A stretch of DNA of 64,000 bases. Origin: PALSA-610 sp038239145 (lineage in GTDB: Bacteria > Actinomycetota > Acidimicrobiia > IMCC26256 > PALSA-610). A model generated the notes under the pieces. It ran no database searches, was not told the origin of the DNA, and was given only the letters and a program-made list of their open reading frames with translations. The translations under genes and the position numbers were made by a program. Shown one piece after another: positions 52,603 to 60,371 of this stretch. The DNA is taken from NCBI GenBank assembly GCA_038239145.1, contig JBBSFB010000009.1:39133-103132 (forward strand), given 5' to 3'. Position 1 is the stretch's first letter. The number at the start of each line of letters is the position of its first letter.

Positions 52603-52685
52603 AGGCGCCCCCGCGCGTTTGCAGCCGAAACCGACGGTACACCCGCCACGCCGGTTGCGACCCGTGACCGAGGCTTTTACAGACC

Positions 52686-52706
52686 GTTTACGGGACTCCC
52701 GTAAAC
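52686..52706. promoter_or_regulatory. Perfect 9-bp inverted repeat between SARP and the divergent gene
   Basis: GTTTACGGG (52686-52694) and CCCGTAAAC (52698-52706) are perfect arms around the three bases ACT. It lies 84 bp upstream of the SARP start and 81 bp upstream of the 52787 start, in the middle of the divergent region. It is a good operator candidate, or an RNA hairpin if transcribed. Confidence 0.6.
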
Positions 52707-52786
52707 AGCGTTCAACCCAACAGAGTGATTTCTCACAAACGGGCCGAATTTTTTCGCAGGCGGCACACGACCAGATCGGGCGATCA

Positions 52787-53146
52787 ATGGTCCCCAGCAA
52801 CACACTCGTGATGGCGGCGAACAAGTCGCTGTCGAATAAGGACTTCCGGGAGAGTGTCCGCCAAATGCACGCCGAGGGCTACCCCTTGGTCGACATGGTC
52901 GAGGCGCTCGGGTTGGAAGACGACATGACCGAACGGATCCGGGAGATCCTCGTCGATCTCCCCGCCGACGTGGTTGTGGGAATCCGCAAAGCAACCCTCG
53001 AGATGCTCGACTCGGGCAACTTCGTCATGCCGCTCGAATGCTCGATCACCGATACGGAGCTCGAAGCCCGCGTCCCGGTCGATATCGAGGTGTCGCCCGA
53101 ACAGGGCACCGAAACCATTCGTATCCGCTCGATCGCGGCGAGCTGA
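52787..53146 (+). CDS. Hypothetical protein upstream of response regulator
   Basis: A 119-residue soluble protein from the ATG at 52787; the ATG at 52811 is an alternative giving 111 residues. A helical N-terminal half (MHAEGYPLVDMVEALGLEDD) is followed by a short beta-rich part (LECSITDTELEARVPVDIEV). The following response regulator begins one base after its stop, so they are likely cotranscribed and may interact. The family is unknown. Confidence 0.7.
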   Translation: MVPSNTLVMAANKSLSNKDFRESVRQMHAEGYPLVDMVEALGLEDDMTERIREILVDLPADVVVGIRKATLEMLDSGNFVMPLECSITDTELEARVPVDIEVSPEQGTETIRIRSIAAS

Positions 53147-53147
53147 C

Positions 53148-53927
53148 GTGGCGATCCCGATCGCAACGGCCGGACCCATGGACGAGCGGGGCAAACCCGA
53201 GATGGATGATTCGACACAGTCGGGCCCGAGATCGCTCTCGTCGGCACCCACCCCGGCGACGAACCCGATCCGCGTGTTGTTGGTCGACGACAAGGTCATC
53301 ATGCGCGAAGGCGTACGGGCGCTCCTCGAACAAGAGCCGGGGCTCCATGTCGTGGCCCAGGCGGCATCGGTCGCCGAAGCGATCGCGGTCGACGCTCGAC
53401 CCGACGTGGTCGTCACCGACCTCTGCCTTCCCGACGGGCGCGGGAACGACGTAGTGACGGGGCTGCAACGCCGCTTCATCCAGGCCGCGATCTTTGCGCT
53501 CATCGACAGTGACGCTCCTGATGCCGACGCCATCGTCGCCGCGAGCGCAACCGCTCCCGGCGTCCGCGGCTACGCACTGAAGACGGCATCCGCGGCCGAG
53601 TTCCTCTCCGGGGTGCGGACGGTCGCGCAGGGCGTGCAGTTCGTGCAATCGTCGCTGCGCTCGGGTAACGCTCGCCGGACCGGAACGACGAGCAGCGGAT
53701 CAGGTTCACGGTCACAGGACCTCGTGGACGCGCCGATGCTCGATTCGTTGACGGAGAAGGAGCGCGAGGTGTTGCATCTGCTCGTCCTGGGTCATACCAA
53801 CGCCGAGATCGCCACCCTCTCGTCGGTGAGCCTCCGTACCGTGGAAGCCCGCCGGGCCCGGCTACTCCAGAAGCTCGGCGTCCGGACCCGGGCCGACCTC
53901 GTGCGGGTCGCGCAGAACTCGATCTGA
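53148..53927 (+). CDS. LuxR-type response regulator
   Basis: A 259-residue protein from the GTG at 53148; the ATG at 53178 is another possible start. The receiver domain starts at IRVLLVDDKVIMREGVRALL, with the phosphate-acceptor Asp in VVVTDLCLPDG. The lysine of the last strand is in GYALKTASAAEF. The C-terminal LuxR helix-turn-helix is LTEKEREVLHLLVLGHTNAE followed by SLRTVEARRARLLQKL. No histidine kinase is adjacent, so it is an orphan in this window. Confidence 0.9.
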   Translation: MAIPIATAGPMDERGKPEMDDSTQSGPRSLSSAPTPATNPIRVLLVDDKVIMREGVRALLEQEPGLHVVAQAASVAEAIAVDARPDVVVTDLCLPDGRGNDVVTGLQRRFIQAAIFALIDSDAPDADAIVAASATAPGVRGYALKTASAAEFLSGVRTVAQGVQFVQSSLRSGNARRTGTTSSGSGSRSQDLVDAPMLDSLTEKEREVLHLLVLGHTNAEIATLSSVSLRTVEARRARLLQKLGVRTRADLVRVAQNSI

Positions 53928-53984
53928 CCGGCATCCAGCTCAAACCCGAGATCGACTCCGCGCGTCTTGCGGCTCCCCGAATCT

Positions 53985-53997
53985 GTATGCAACATAC
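53985..53997. promoter_or_regulatory. Short inverted repeat upstream of the binding-protein gene
   Basis: GTATG and CATAC flank CAA, in an A/T-richer patch 50 bp upstream of the start at 54046. It could be a regulator site. Confidence 0.3.
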
Positions 53998-54045
53998 GTT
54001 TCGTGCGGACGGGGCAACTGGCGGCGAACGAGGGGGCGCAACGAT

Positions 54046-55113
54046 TTGGAACCGATCAAGATCGGGTGGCTGGGTTCCGCGCTGGACGGACCCGACGGCG
54101 GGTACGACCGCATCCATCGCCTCGCGTTCGACGAGGCCGCGGAGGCGGGTCTGCTCGACCGACCGGTCGAGTTCGTCCTCCACGCCGAGAACGGGTTGCC
54201 CCAGGGCTCGGCCAAGAACGCGACCGACGGCTTCCGGTACCTCGTCGACGAGGGGTGCATCGGCGTCGCGGGCGCGTACAGCTCGGACAACGCGATCACC
54301 GTCGGTCCGCTGGCCAACGAGCTCCAGGTCCCGCTCATCAGTTGGTGCGGAACCGAGCGACTCCAAGGTGACTACTGCTTCCGACTCGGCAATGGCGACT
54401 GCGGGGGCGACGCCGCACTCGTGGTGGCGTGGCTGAAGCGCAACGGTCACGAGCGCGTCGCCGTGCTGAGCGAGATCTCCCCGAACGGGGAGGAGTACTT
54501 CCGCTTCTTCCGTCAAGAGTGCCGGCGCCGCGGCGTGAGCATCTCCGCGGTCGAGACCGTGAGCCAGACACCGGAGAACCTCGCGACGAACCTCGCGAGC
54601 CTCCGGCGCGTCGAGCCCGATGCGCTCGTATACATGGGCTACGGAATGCTCGCGGCGAAGGGGCTCTTGCGCGCCGCCCTCGACGAGCTCGCGTGGGACC
54701 CGCCCCGCATCATGGGCACCGCCTTCATGTTCTACCTGATGGGCTTCGACAAGTTCGAGGGTTGGGTCGGCGTCGACCAGTTCGATCCGCGCAACCCGCT
54801 CGTCGAAGGCTTCCACGACCGGTTCGTTGCGCGCTATGGGCAGGAACCACCGCTGTGGCCGAACGCGATCCCGATACTGGCGTACGACACCGCGCGCGTG
54901 CTCGTCGAAGGACTCTTCCGCGCGCCGATCCTCTCCGGACCTGGACTCAAAGCGGGGCTCGAGACGATCCGGTTCATGGCGAGCACCACTGGCGGGGCCC
55001 GTACGCACATCGCGTGCTCGCCCTACGAGCACGGGATGTTCCGGGGCGACTGGCTGCTCTACGGCCGCGTCCACAACGGAGCGCTCGAGTTCGAAGGCCT
55101 TTTCGAGCCGTGA
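54046..55113 (+). CDS. Cytoplasmic amide/branched-chain binding protein-like (AmiC/LivK fold)
   Basis: A 355-residue type I periplasmic-binding fold from a TTG at 54046, with GAGGGGG nine bases upstream; no ATG or GTG is available upstream in frame. There is no signal peptide or lipobox, so it should stay in the cytoplasm. Blocks: IKIGWLGSALDGPDGGYDRI, GVAGAYSSDNAITVGPLANE, AAKGLLRAALDELAW. It most resembles the ABC branched-chain/short-chain-amide binding proteins. AmiC, which is cytoplasmic and acts as a sensor, is a precedent. No transporter genes are adjacent. Function as a ligand sensor is inference. Confidence 0.75.
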   Translation: MEPIKIGWLGSALDGPDGGYDRIHRLAFDEAAEAGLLDRPVEFVLHAENGLPQGSAKNATDGFRYLVDEGCIGVAGAYSSDNAITVGPLANELQVPLISWCGTERLQGDYCFRLGNGDCGGDAALVVAWLKRNGHERVAVLSEISPNGEEYFRFFRQECRRRGVSISAVETVSQTPENLATNLASLRRVEPDALVYMGYGMLAAKGLLRAALDELAWDPPRIMGTAFMFYLMGFDKFEGWVGVDQFDPRNPLVEGFHDRFVARYGQEPPLWPNAIPILAYDTARVLVEGLFRAPILSGPGLKAGLETIRFMASTTGGARTHIACSPYEHGMFRGDWLLYGRVHNGALEFEGLFEP

Positions 55114-55129
55114 GGCCCAACCGCGGCTG

Positions 55130-55340
55130 ATGCTCGACATCCCGTTTCCCGAGCGCGACCTGTACCGGCTCAGTGGCGCCGAAGCAGCCGCGCTCTACCC
55201 CGAAGAGGCAAGCCGGATCGCGTCGAAAGTGACCGGGCCGCGGCCGAGTACACCGAGATGATGCAACGGGTCGCGACCGAAGTCGTCGTGCTGTTCCGGG
55301 CGCGCGGGCTCTTCGTGGAGCCGGCGCGTTCAGGTCGCGC
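55130..55340 (+). pseudogene. Small frameshifted ORF downstream of the binding protein
   Basis: From an ATG at 55130 a frame encodes MLDIPFPERDLYRLSGAEAA and ALYPEEASRIASK, then runs to a stop at 55261. Shifting by one base after a run of three A's near 55228 restores SDRAAAEYTEMMQRV and ATEVVVLFRARGLFVEPAR. The pieces fit as one helical protein of about 70 residues broken by a one-base deletion. The 16-bp gap to the binding-protein stop suggests it was the second gene of that operon. It could also be a sequencing error. Confidence 0.5.
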
Positions 55341-55360
55341 GCAACCGTTCAGGTCGCGCG
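55327..55360. repeat. 15-bp direct repeat spanning a stop codon
   Basis: The same 15-base string, CGTTCAGGTCGCGCG, occurs at 55327-55341 and 55346-55360. The right copy contains the stop codon of the leftward gene at 55349. This resembles the triplicated 3' end at 13366-13431. Confidence 0.85.
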
Positions 55361-55627
55361 GCGGGGCTTCGCCGACATCGACTCGCCGTTGCGGGCAATC
55401 GCACGCCGGACGACCGGGTCCTCGCGGCTGAATCGGCTCGCGTCGCGCACGGCCCGCATCTCGCGGAGCGCGTTGAAGCCCTCGTCGAGCTCGCGCTCCA
55501 CGACCTTCAGCCGGTTCTGATCGGCCGGCGTGAGGCCGAAGCTCTGACCGGAGCGGGTGAAAAGGGTGGTGCGCTCGGTCGCAAGGCGCGCAAGATTGCG
55601 TTCGATGGTTCCGCGGTCGGTGTTCAT
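55349..55627 (-). CDS. DUF2630-like small protein
   Basis: A 92-residue protein from the ATG at 55627, with AGGAG upstream. The helical core LTPADQNRLKVVERELDEGF and NALREMRAVRDASRF matches the DUF2630 pattern of a predicted two-helix coiled coil. The function of that family is unknown. Its 3' end is partly duplicated. Confidence 0.6.
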   Translation of the reverse strand: MNTDRGTIERNLARLATERTTLFTRSGQSFGLTPADQNRLKVVERELDEGFNALREMRAVRDASRFSREDPVVRRAIARNGESMSAKPRRAT

Positions 55628-55797
55628 AGCCAGACTCCTAGTCCCGTCGTGTACACGGAATGCAGCAGAAGAAGTGCGACTCGAGCACCGCTGCGCGGGG
55701 AGTCCGAGAAGAGTCCGGAAGGAAGTTTCCGGAAGTACGCCGGTGCGAACGGAGGCGAAGCCCCATCCTACCGGAGGTCAATGTCGGCGGACCGAGA

Positions 55798-56103
55798 TCA
55801 CTGTCGGGGCCGTACGGCGCGAGGGCTGGAGCGACGCGCACGAGGCTCGGAGTCGGTGTCGACCGAGCCCGTGTCGGTTGCGGCCTTGGCTTCGACGGAG
55901 ACGCGATACAGGCGCTTGCCGTCGGCCGCGCCGTAGTAGACGTCGCCGGTCCTGTGCGCCAGTGGCTGTCCCGAGTTCGCGGCGACGAGCCACCCGTGCG
56001 ACTCATGCGCCCAGACGTGATCGTCGCCTTCTTTGAAGAAGTCGCGCCGACCCGGTGCGTGGGCGAAGAGCTCATCGTCGTCGGCTGTGTAGAGATAGCG
56101 CAT
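55798..56103 (-). CDS. Hypothetical protein, aromatic beta-rich
   Basis: A 101-residue protein from the ATG at 56103. The first 70 residues are rich in aromatic and turn residues (DDELFAHAPGRRDFFKEGDD, HVWAHESHGWLVAANSGQP), the tail is polar. Short actinobacterial proteins of this style are known, but no function is established to my knowledge. It is divergent from the helix-turn-helix gene, 54 bp away. Confidence 0.6.
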   Translation of the reverse strand: MRYLYTADDDELFAHAPGRRDFFKEGDDHVWAHESHGWLVAANSGQPLAHRTGDVYYGAADGKRLYRVSVEAKAATDTGSVDTDSEPRARRSSPRAVRPRQ

Positions 56104-56157
56104 GCAAATCAGATCTTAGCACCGAAATACCGGAATCAGATTGCTACCATCTTGGCC

Positions 56158-56448
56158 GTGGCCCAGTGGAGCTTCCTCACGAACCACGCCCGAGCCCTGC
56201 TCTGCATCGCGCACGACCCCGGGCTCCGGCTCCGGGACATGGCCGAGGCGCTCGGCGTCACCGAACGCAGCGCGTATGCGATCGTCGCCGACCTCACCGA
56301 CGCGGGGTACGTGCTCAAGGAACGTGACGGCCGCCGGAATCGCTACTCGATCCAGCATCACATGCCGCTTCCCGAATCGACCGAGCGCCAGCGGACGGTC
56401 GGCGAGGTGCTGCATCTGTTGGCGGGAACGCCGCGCCGACGAAATTAG
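56158..56448 (+). CDS. Small winged-helix regulator (MarR/ArsR-like)
   Basis: A 96-residue protein from the GTG at 56158 (a TTG two codons upstream is another option). WSFLTNHARALLCIAHDPGL, RLRDMAEALGVTERSAYAI and DAGYVLKERDGRRNRYSIQ form a winged helix with wing residues. Direct repeats AATCAGAT at 56107-56114 and 56134-56141 lie in the upstream AT-rich gap and could be its own operator. Confidence 0.8.
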   Translation: MAQWSFLTNHARALLCIAHDPGLRLRDMAEALGVTERSAYAIVADLTDAGYVLKERDGRRNRYSIQHHMPLPESTERQRTVGEVLHLLAGTPRRRN

Positions 56449-56527
56449 ATCTGCCCCCTACACTCGGCTCAGCTTCTTCGCCGGGCAGTGGGTTCGCCGA
56501 CCGGGGCTTGGATCGGTCGGACTACAC

Positions 56528-57244
56528 ATGGATGGATCGCTCGCCGTCGTCGCCGACGAGCTCGAACGCCCGATGCTCGTCGCCGCACCATCGGGCGAAC
56601 GAGAGGCCGGCTGCGCGCTCTCCAAGGTTCGCGTCCTGCAGACGGTCGGGCGCCGGTCGTTGCCCTCCTTGATCGAGGCGACCGTCGTTCCCGCGGTCAT
56701 GTTCTACGTGTTCTTCACCACGCTCGGCCCCACGCCCGCGATGCTCGCGGTGTTGGTGTGGTCGTACGGCGCGGTCGTACGCCGTCTGCTCATGGGTCAC
56801 GGTGTCCCTGGGATCCTGCAGCTCGCGGTGATCGGGCTCACGGTCCGCACGATCGTCGGCATCCTGAGCGGCACCTTCATGTACTTCCTCCAACCGGTCG
56901 CGACCACGCTCGCGCTCGCGCTCGTGTTCTTCGGATCACTGATGTTCGGGCGGCCGATGATCGCCCGCATGGCCGCCGACTTCTGTCCGCTCGCGCCCGA
57001 GATCGCGACGCGGCCGGGGGTGGTACGGCTTTTCAGCGGGCTCACGCTCCTCTGGGCCGTGGTGCACCTGCTCAGCGCGGCGACAACCTTCACACTCCTC
57101 GTGAGCCTGCCGACGCCCACGTTCGTCGCGGTGAAGAGCATCGTGAGCCTCGCGATGACGATCAGCGCAGTCGTGCTCACCGTGTCGTTGTCGATTCGAA
57201 CGGCGCGGGCGGAAGACCTCGTGTTCGCGCGCGTCCGTCTGTAA
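56528..57244 (+). CDS. Multi-pass membrane protein, VC0807-like
   Basis: A 238-residue protein from the ATG at 56528. A 45-residue cytoplasmic head is followed by about five TM helices (LIEATVVPAVMFYVFFTTLG, ATTLALALVFFGSLMFG, LSAATTFTLLVSL and AMTISAVVLTVSLSI among them). This resembles the 'VC0807' group of integral membrane proteins of unknown function. It follows the winged-helix gene by 79 bp on the same strand, so that regulator may control it. Confidence 0.65.
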   Translation: MDGSLAVVADELERPMLVAAPSGEREAGCALSKVRVLQTVGRRSLPSLIEATVVPAVMFYVFFTTLGPTPAMLAVLVWSYGAVVRRLLMGHGVPGILQLAVIGLTVRTIVGILSGTFMYFLQPVATTLALALVFFGSLMFGRPMIARMAADFCPLAPEIATRPGVVRLFSGLTLLWAVVHLLSAATTFTLLVSLPTPTFVAVKSIVSLAMTISAVVLTVSLSIRTARAEDLVFARVRL

Positions 57245-57258
57245 TTCGAGACCGGAGA

Positions 57259-58404
57259 TCAGCCGCCGCCGAACGCGGCGCGCTCGTAGACGACGACGTG
57301 GGCGTCGATCGTCGACGCGACGTCGAAGCGACGAGCCCGCTCCAGCCCGGCCCGGCCCCGCACGACCCGGGCCCGCGGGTCCGACAATAGTTCGTGGGCG
57401 CGAGCGGCGAGGGCGTCCACATCCCCCGGGACGAAGAAACCCGCCGAGTCTCCCGCAATCTCGACGTGCGACGGAATCGCGGTTGCGACGACGGGGCGCG
57501 CGTGCGCCATCCCTTCGAGCACGGTGAGCCCGAATCCCTCGTAGATCGACGCGCTCACCACTACGTCGGCATTGTCGTACAAGCAGTCGAGCTCGCCGTC
57601 CGCAACCGATCCGATCACCACGACTCCGGACGTTTCGGCGAGGAGCAGCGCGTCCTTCGGCGGGAGCCAACCAAGCGCACCGGCGACAACAAGGGTCAGA
57701 TCGGGATGCGCAGACCGGAGAAGCACGAACGCAGCCAGCACGGTGGCGTGGTCCTTCCGGGGCTCGATCGTACCGACGGTGAGCAGATACGGGGCGCGGA
57801 CCCCGCGGCGGTGGAGCGCGTCGGTCAGCGGCTCCGGGTGCCGGCACCCGGGCGCGACCCGCACCGCGAGCGGAATGCAATGGATGCGCCTGCGGTCGAA
57901 GCCTTCCCGCACGAGCTCGTCCCGCGTGAACTCCGAAGGAACGATGATCGCTTCGGCTTCCGCACGGGCAATACCGAGTCCGCGCTCGTGGAACCGGACA
58001 CCGTGCCGTGTGAACGTCTGCGGATGCCGGAGGAACGCGACGTCGTTGACGGTGACGACGAGCGGTGCCGTCGTGGGCGGCACCGCGAGGCTCGGCGCGT
58101 GACACACGTCGACATCGAGATCGAGCCGACGGCGCCGGAACCGGTGCCACATCTCGTAGCACCAGCGCGGCGAACCCGGCCCCACCTTGCGGAAGTCGAC
58201 GTCGGCGCCGATGCGCACCCGCACCTCGTTCTCCGTTCGTCGCGAGGTCGCCGCAAATGCAACCAGGTCGGTTCGGCGGGGCAACTCGGCGCACAGCAAC
58301 TCGGTGACGCGACCGATACCGCCCGGCACCGGTTGGAACAACTGGCCGACGTGGAGCCCGACGCGCACACCACTCAGACGTCTCGCGGGCCCGGTTGGGT
58401 CCAC
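57259..58404 (-). CDS. Glycosyltransferase family 4 (GT-B fold)
   Basis: A 381-residue GT-B glycosyltransferase. The N-terminal acceptor domain starts GVRVGLHVGQLFQPVPGGIG. The C-terminal donor domain has LLTVGTIEPRKDHATVLAAF and ASIYEGFGLTVLEGMAHARP (EX7E motif). There is no signal peptide or TM segment. The GTG start at 58404 is uncertain; a GTG inside GVRVGL is an alternative. It follows the sortase gene by 14 bp on the same strand, so it probably decorates a surface component. The sugar and acceptor are unknown. Confidence 0.88.
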   Translation of the reverse strand: MDPTGPARRLSGVRVGLHVGQLFQPVPGGIGRVTELLCAELPRRTDLVAFAATSRRTENEVRVRIGADVDFRKVGPGSPRWCYEMWHRFRRRRLDLDVDVCHAPSLAVPPTTAPLVVTVNDVAFLRHPQTFTRHGVRFHERGLGIARAEAEAIIVPSEFTRDELVREGFDRRRIHCIPLAVRVAPGCRHPEPLTDALHRRGVRAPYLLTVGTIEPRKDHATVLAAFVLLRSAHPDLTLVVAGALGWLPPKDALLLAETSGVVVIGSVADGELDCLYDNADVVVSASIYEGFGLTVLEGMAHARPVVATAIPSHVEIAGDSAGFFVPGDVDALAARAHELLSDPRARVVRGRAGLERARRFDVASTIDAHVVVYERAAFGGG

Positions 58405-58418
58405 ACAACCCGAACCGG

Positions 58419-59168
58419 TCAGGCGACGCGTGTCGCGAACACGGCCAAGCGATGGTCGTGGGTGCCGAGGCCGGTGTCGAACGTTCCCGCGCAGGTGACG
58501 AGCGTGAGGTGCGCAAGGTTGTCGCGGGCGCGTTGGGGTGTGGTCCCCGCGACGGGGCCGACGCCGTAGATCTGCGTGAGCACCGCGGGCGTGTTGGCTT
58601 CGGCGAGCGTGAACGCGTTCGAGCCCGTCACGCGGAACCGCACGTCGAGCCCGCTGCGGGTGTCGTGCACGACGATCAGATCGCCGGGTCGCAGGCGGTC
58701 GATGTGCTCGAACACGCCGGACGACCCTCGCGGGCCGTCGACGTGTCCGGCGACGGTGGTCGTGCTCACGACACCGGGCACCGCGCTCCCCCGGTACCAG
58801 AACGCTTCGTCCCAGACCGGATCGTGAATCGGCCCTTCGGGCGCGGCCATCACGTCGGCATCCGTGGCGCCGACGCCGAGCACCTGCGCCTGCACTCCGA
58901 TCGAGGGGATCTGCAACTGCAGCGGCACCGGAACCGGAGGGGCGTGAATGTCGAGCCCCTGCGGGTAGAGGTCGGCCGGGACGGGCCGGTCGGGCTCGAC
59001 CCGCGGCCGGGCGGGGGCCGCGGGTTTCAGCGTCGTGGCGGTCGACGCGGGCACCGTCGACGCGACTGCGGACCCCTCGTCAGATGTCTGACCACACCCG
59101 ACGAGGAACGCCACGATCGTCAGCGCCGAGATCGAGAGGAGCAGCCCGGTGGATGCGGGTGCCCTCAC
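58419..59168 (-). CDS. Sortase (class D/E-F type)
   Basis: A 249-residue sortase from a GTG at 59168. It has an N-terminal hydrophobic segment with a lipobox-like VGCGQT, a Pro/Thr/Ala linker of about 40 residues, and a catalytic domain with His in TTTVAGHVDGPRG, Cys in TLVTCAGTFD and Arg in DHRLAVFATRVA. Sortases cut surface proteins at a C-terminal sorting signal and join them to the cell wall. A lipoprotein-like anchor on a sortase would be unusual. It lies next to a surface protein gene, whose tail could be a substrate. Confidence 0.88.
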   Translation of the reverse strand: MRAPASTGLLLSISALTIVAFLVGCGQTSDEGSAVASTVPASTATTLKPAAPARPRVEPDRPVPADLYPQGLDIHAPPVPVPLQLQIPSIGVQAQVLGVGATDADVMAAPEGPIHDPVWDEAFWYRGSAVPGVVSTTTVAGHVDGPRGSSGVFEHIDRLRPGDLIVVHDTRSGLDVRFRVTGSNAFTLAEANTPAVLTQIYGVGPVAGTTPQRARDNLAHLTLVTCAGTFDTGLGTHDHRLAVFATRVA

Positions 59169-59184
59169 CGAGCGCGGCGAGGGG

Positions 59185-60231
59185 TCAACGGTCGGTTCGG
59201 GACGCGTGCTGCATGTGCATCCGCCGCTTCACGACCAGACCGAGGGTGGCGGCACCGCCGAAGCCCACGACGAGGACGATGGACCACGGGAAGTGATGCG
59301 CCGGAAGGGGTGCGACACCCGTGACCGGCGGACCGACGATCCCCACCGTCAGACCGAGGGTTGTCGTCGTGGCGCCAGTTCCGCCACCGGGTACTGCTCC
59401 CGGGGTTCCTGCGCCCGGCCCACCGACACCCGGAACCGTACCGGGCGTTCCGCCACCGCTGCCGGGAGCGGTCGTCGTCGTCGGCGCCGCCGCCGACGTC
59501 GCGCACGTCGGGGTGGAGAAGTGATCGTTGATCAGCGTGACGGCGCCGTTGCGGGCCAGCGCGCGGCCGTGAATAGTCACGCTGTCCTGCATGCTGATCG
59601 AGGTGAGAGCGAGAATGCTGCCCACGAACGTCGAGCTGCTGCCGAGGTTCGCCGAGCTCAGCACCTGCCAGTACACGTTGCACTCCTGGGCGCCGTTGAT
59701 CAGGCTCACGACGCTCCCCGAACCGGTGGTGAGCGACGAGTTCGTCTGGAAGATCCAGACCGTGTCCGGGTTGCCCTGCCCGTTGAGCGTCACCGTTCCG
59801 GTGAGACTGAGCGGCCCCTTGGCGGTCGTCGCGTAGACGCCACCGACGAGCGTGCGGCCCGAGAGGTCGGCCGGCGTCGTTCCCGTGAGCGTGCCCCGGT
59901 TGTGCGCGTTGTCGTAGGCCTGGGTAAGGTCGAGTTGGCCCTGGGCCGCGCCAGCGTTGTTCGTCACTCCGGGGGCCAACACGAGCCCGGGCGGGAAGCT
60001 GGTGATCGCCGGGGTCGGCCAAGTACCGAGATCCTGATGCATCGTCGAGTTGCCGACGTTGGTCACGCCCGCGCCGGCCAGCACCGAGTAGTTGCCCGCC
60101 GTCCCGAGGCCGACCTTGGGAACGATCGCGGCCGTCGCAGAGTTCGCGAACACGAGCAGGAACACGCTTGTGAAGGTGAGCGCGACGAGCGCTCCTCCGG
60201 CTCGGCGCGCCAGTACGGCGGACTGCTTCAT
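59185..60231 (-). CDS. DUF3494 ice-binding-like surface protein with C-terminal anchor
   Basis: A 348-residue protein from the ATG at 60231. Signal peptide to about residue 33 (FANSATAA). The beta-solenoid DUF3494 domain runs from about residue 38 to 250 (AGNYSVLAGAGVTNVGNST, SGRTLVGGVYATTAKGPLSL, FVGSILALTSISMQDSVTI). Then comes a Gly/Pro/Thr linker, and a hydrophobic C-terminal helix (WSIVLVVGFGGAATLGLVV) with a basic tail. The helix is preceded by APLPAHHFPW rather than LPxTG, so the sorting signal is non-canonical. DUF3494 proteins bind ice or act as adhesins. Confidence 0.85.
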   Translation of the reverse strand: MKQSAVLARRAGGALVALTFTSVFLLVFANSATAAIVPKVGLGTAGNYSVLAGAGVTNVGNSTMHQDLGTWPTPAITSFPPGLVLAPGVTNNAGAAQGQLDLTQAYDNAHNRGTLTGTTPADLSGRTLVGGVYATTAKGPLSLTGTVTLNGQGNPDTVWIFQTNSSLTTGSGSVVSLINGAQECNVYWQVLSSANLGSSSTFVGSILALTSISMQDSVTIHGRALARNGAVTLINDHFSTPTCATSAAAPTTTTAPGSGGGTPGTVPGVGGPGAGTPGAVPGGGTGATTTTLGLTVGIVGPPVTGVAPLPAHHFPWSIVLVVGFGGAATLGLVVKRRMHMQHASRTDR

Positions 60232-60371
60232 CCCTGAACTCGTTTCGTTGGCTCCACAGGTGCCGTCGAGCAGCATCTACGGTTTCCATCGTCAAGTTCA
60301 CGACCTGAGATTTGCGGGATTTCTCGTGACGCGCCGCTCTACGCGCGGAATACACGCACGCGGCGCGCCGA

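Noticed and set aside
60299..60328. Hairpin (CACGA/TCGTG arms) in the leader of the ice-binding-like gene, considered as a c-di-GMP riboswitch
   Set aside because: The conserved riboswitch core elements are not present and the stem is only 5 bp.
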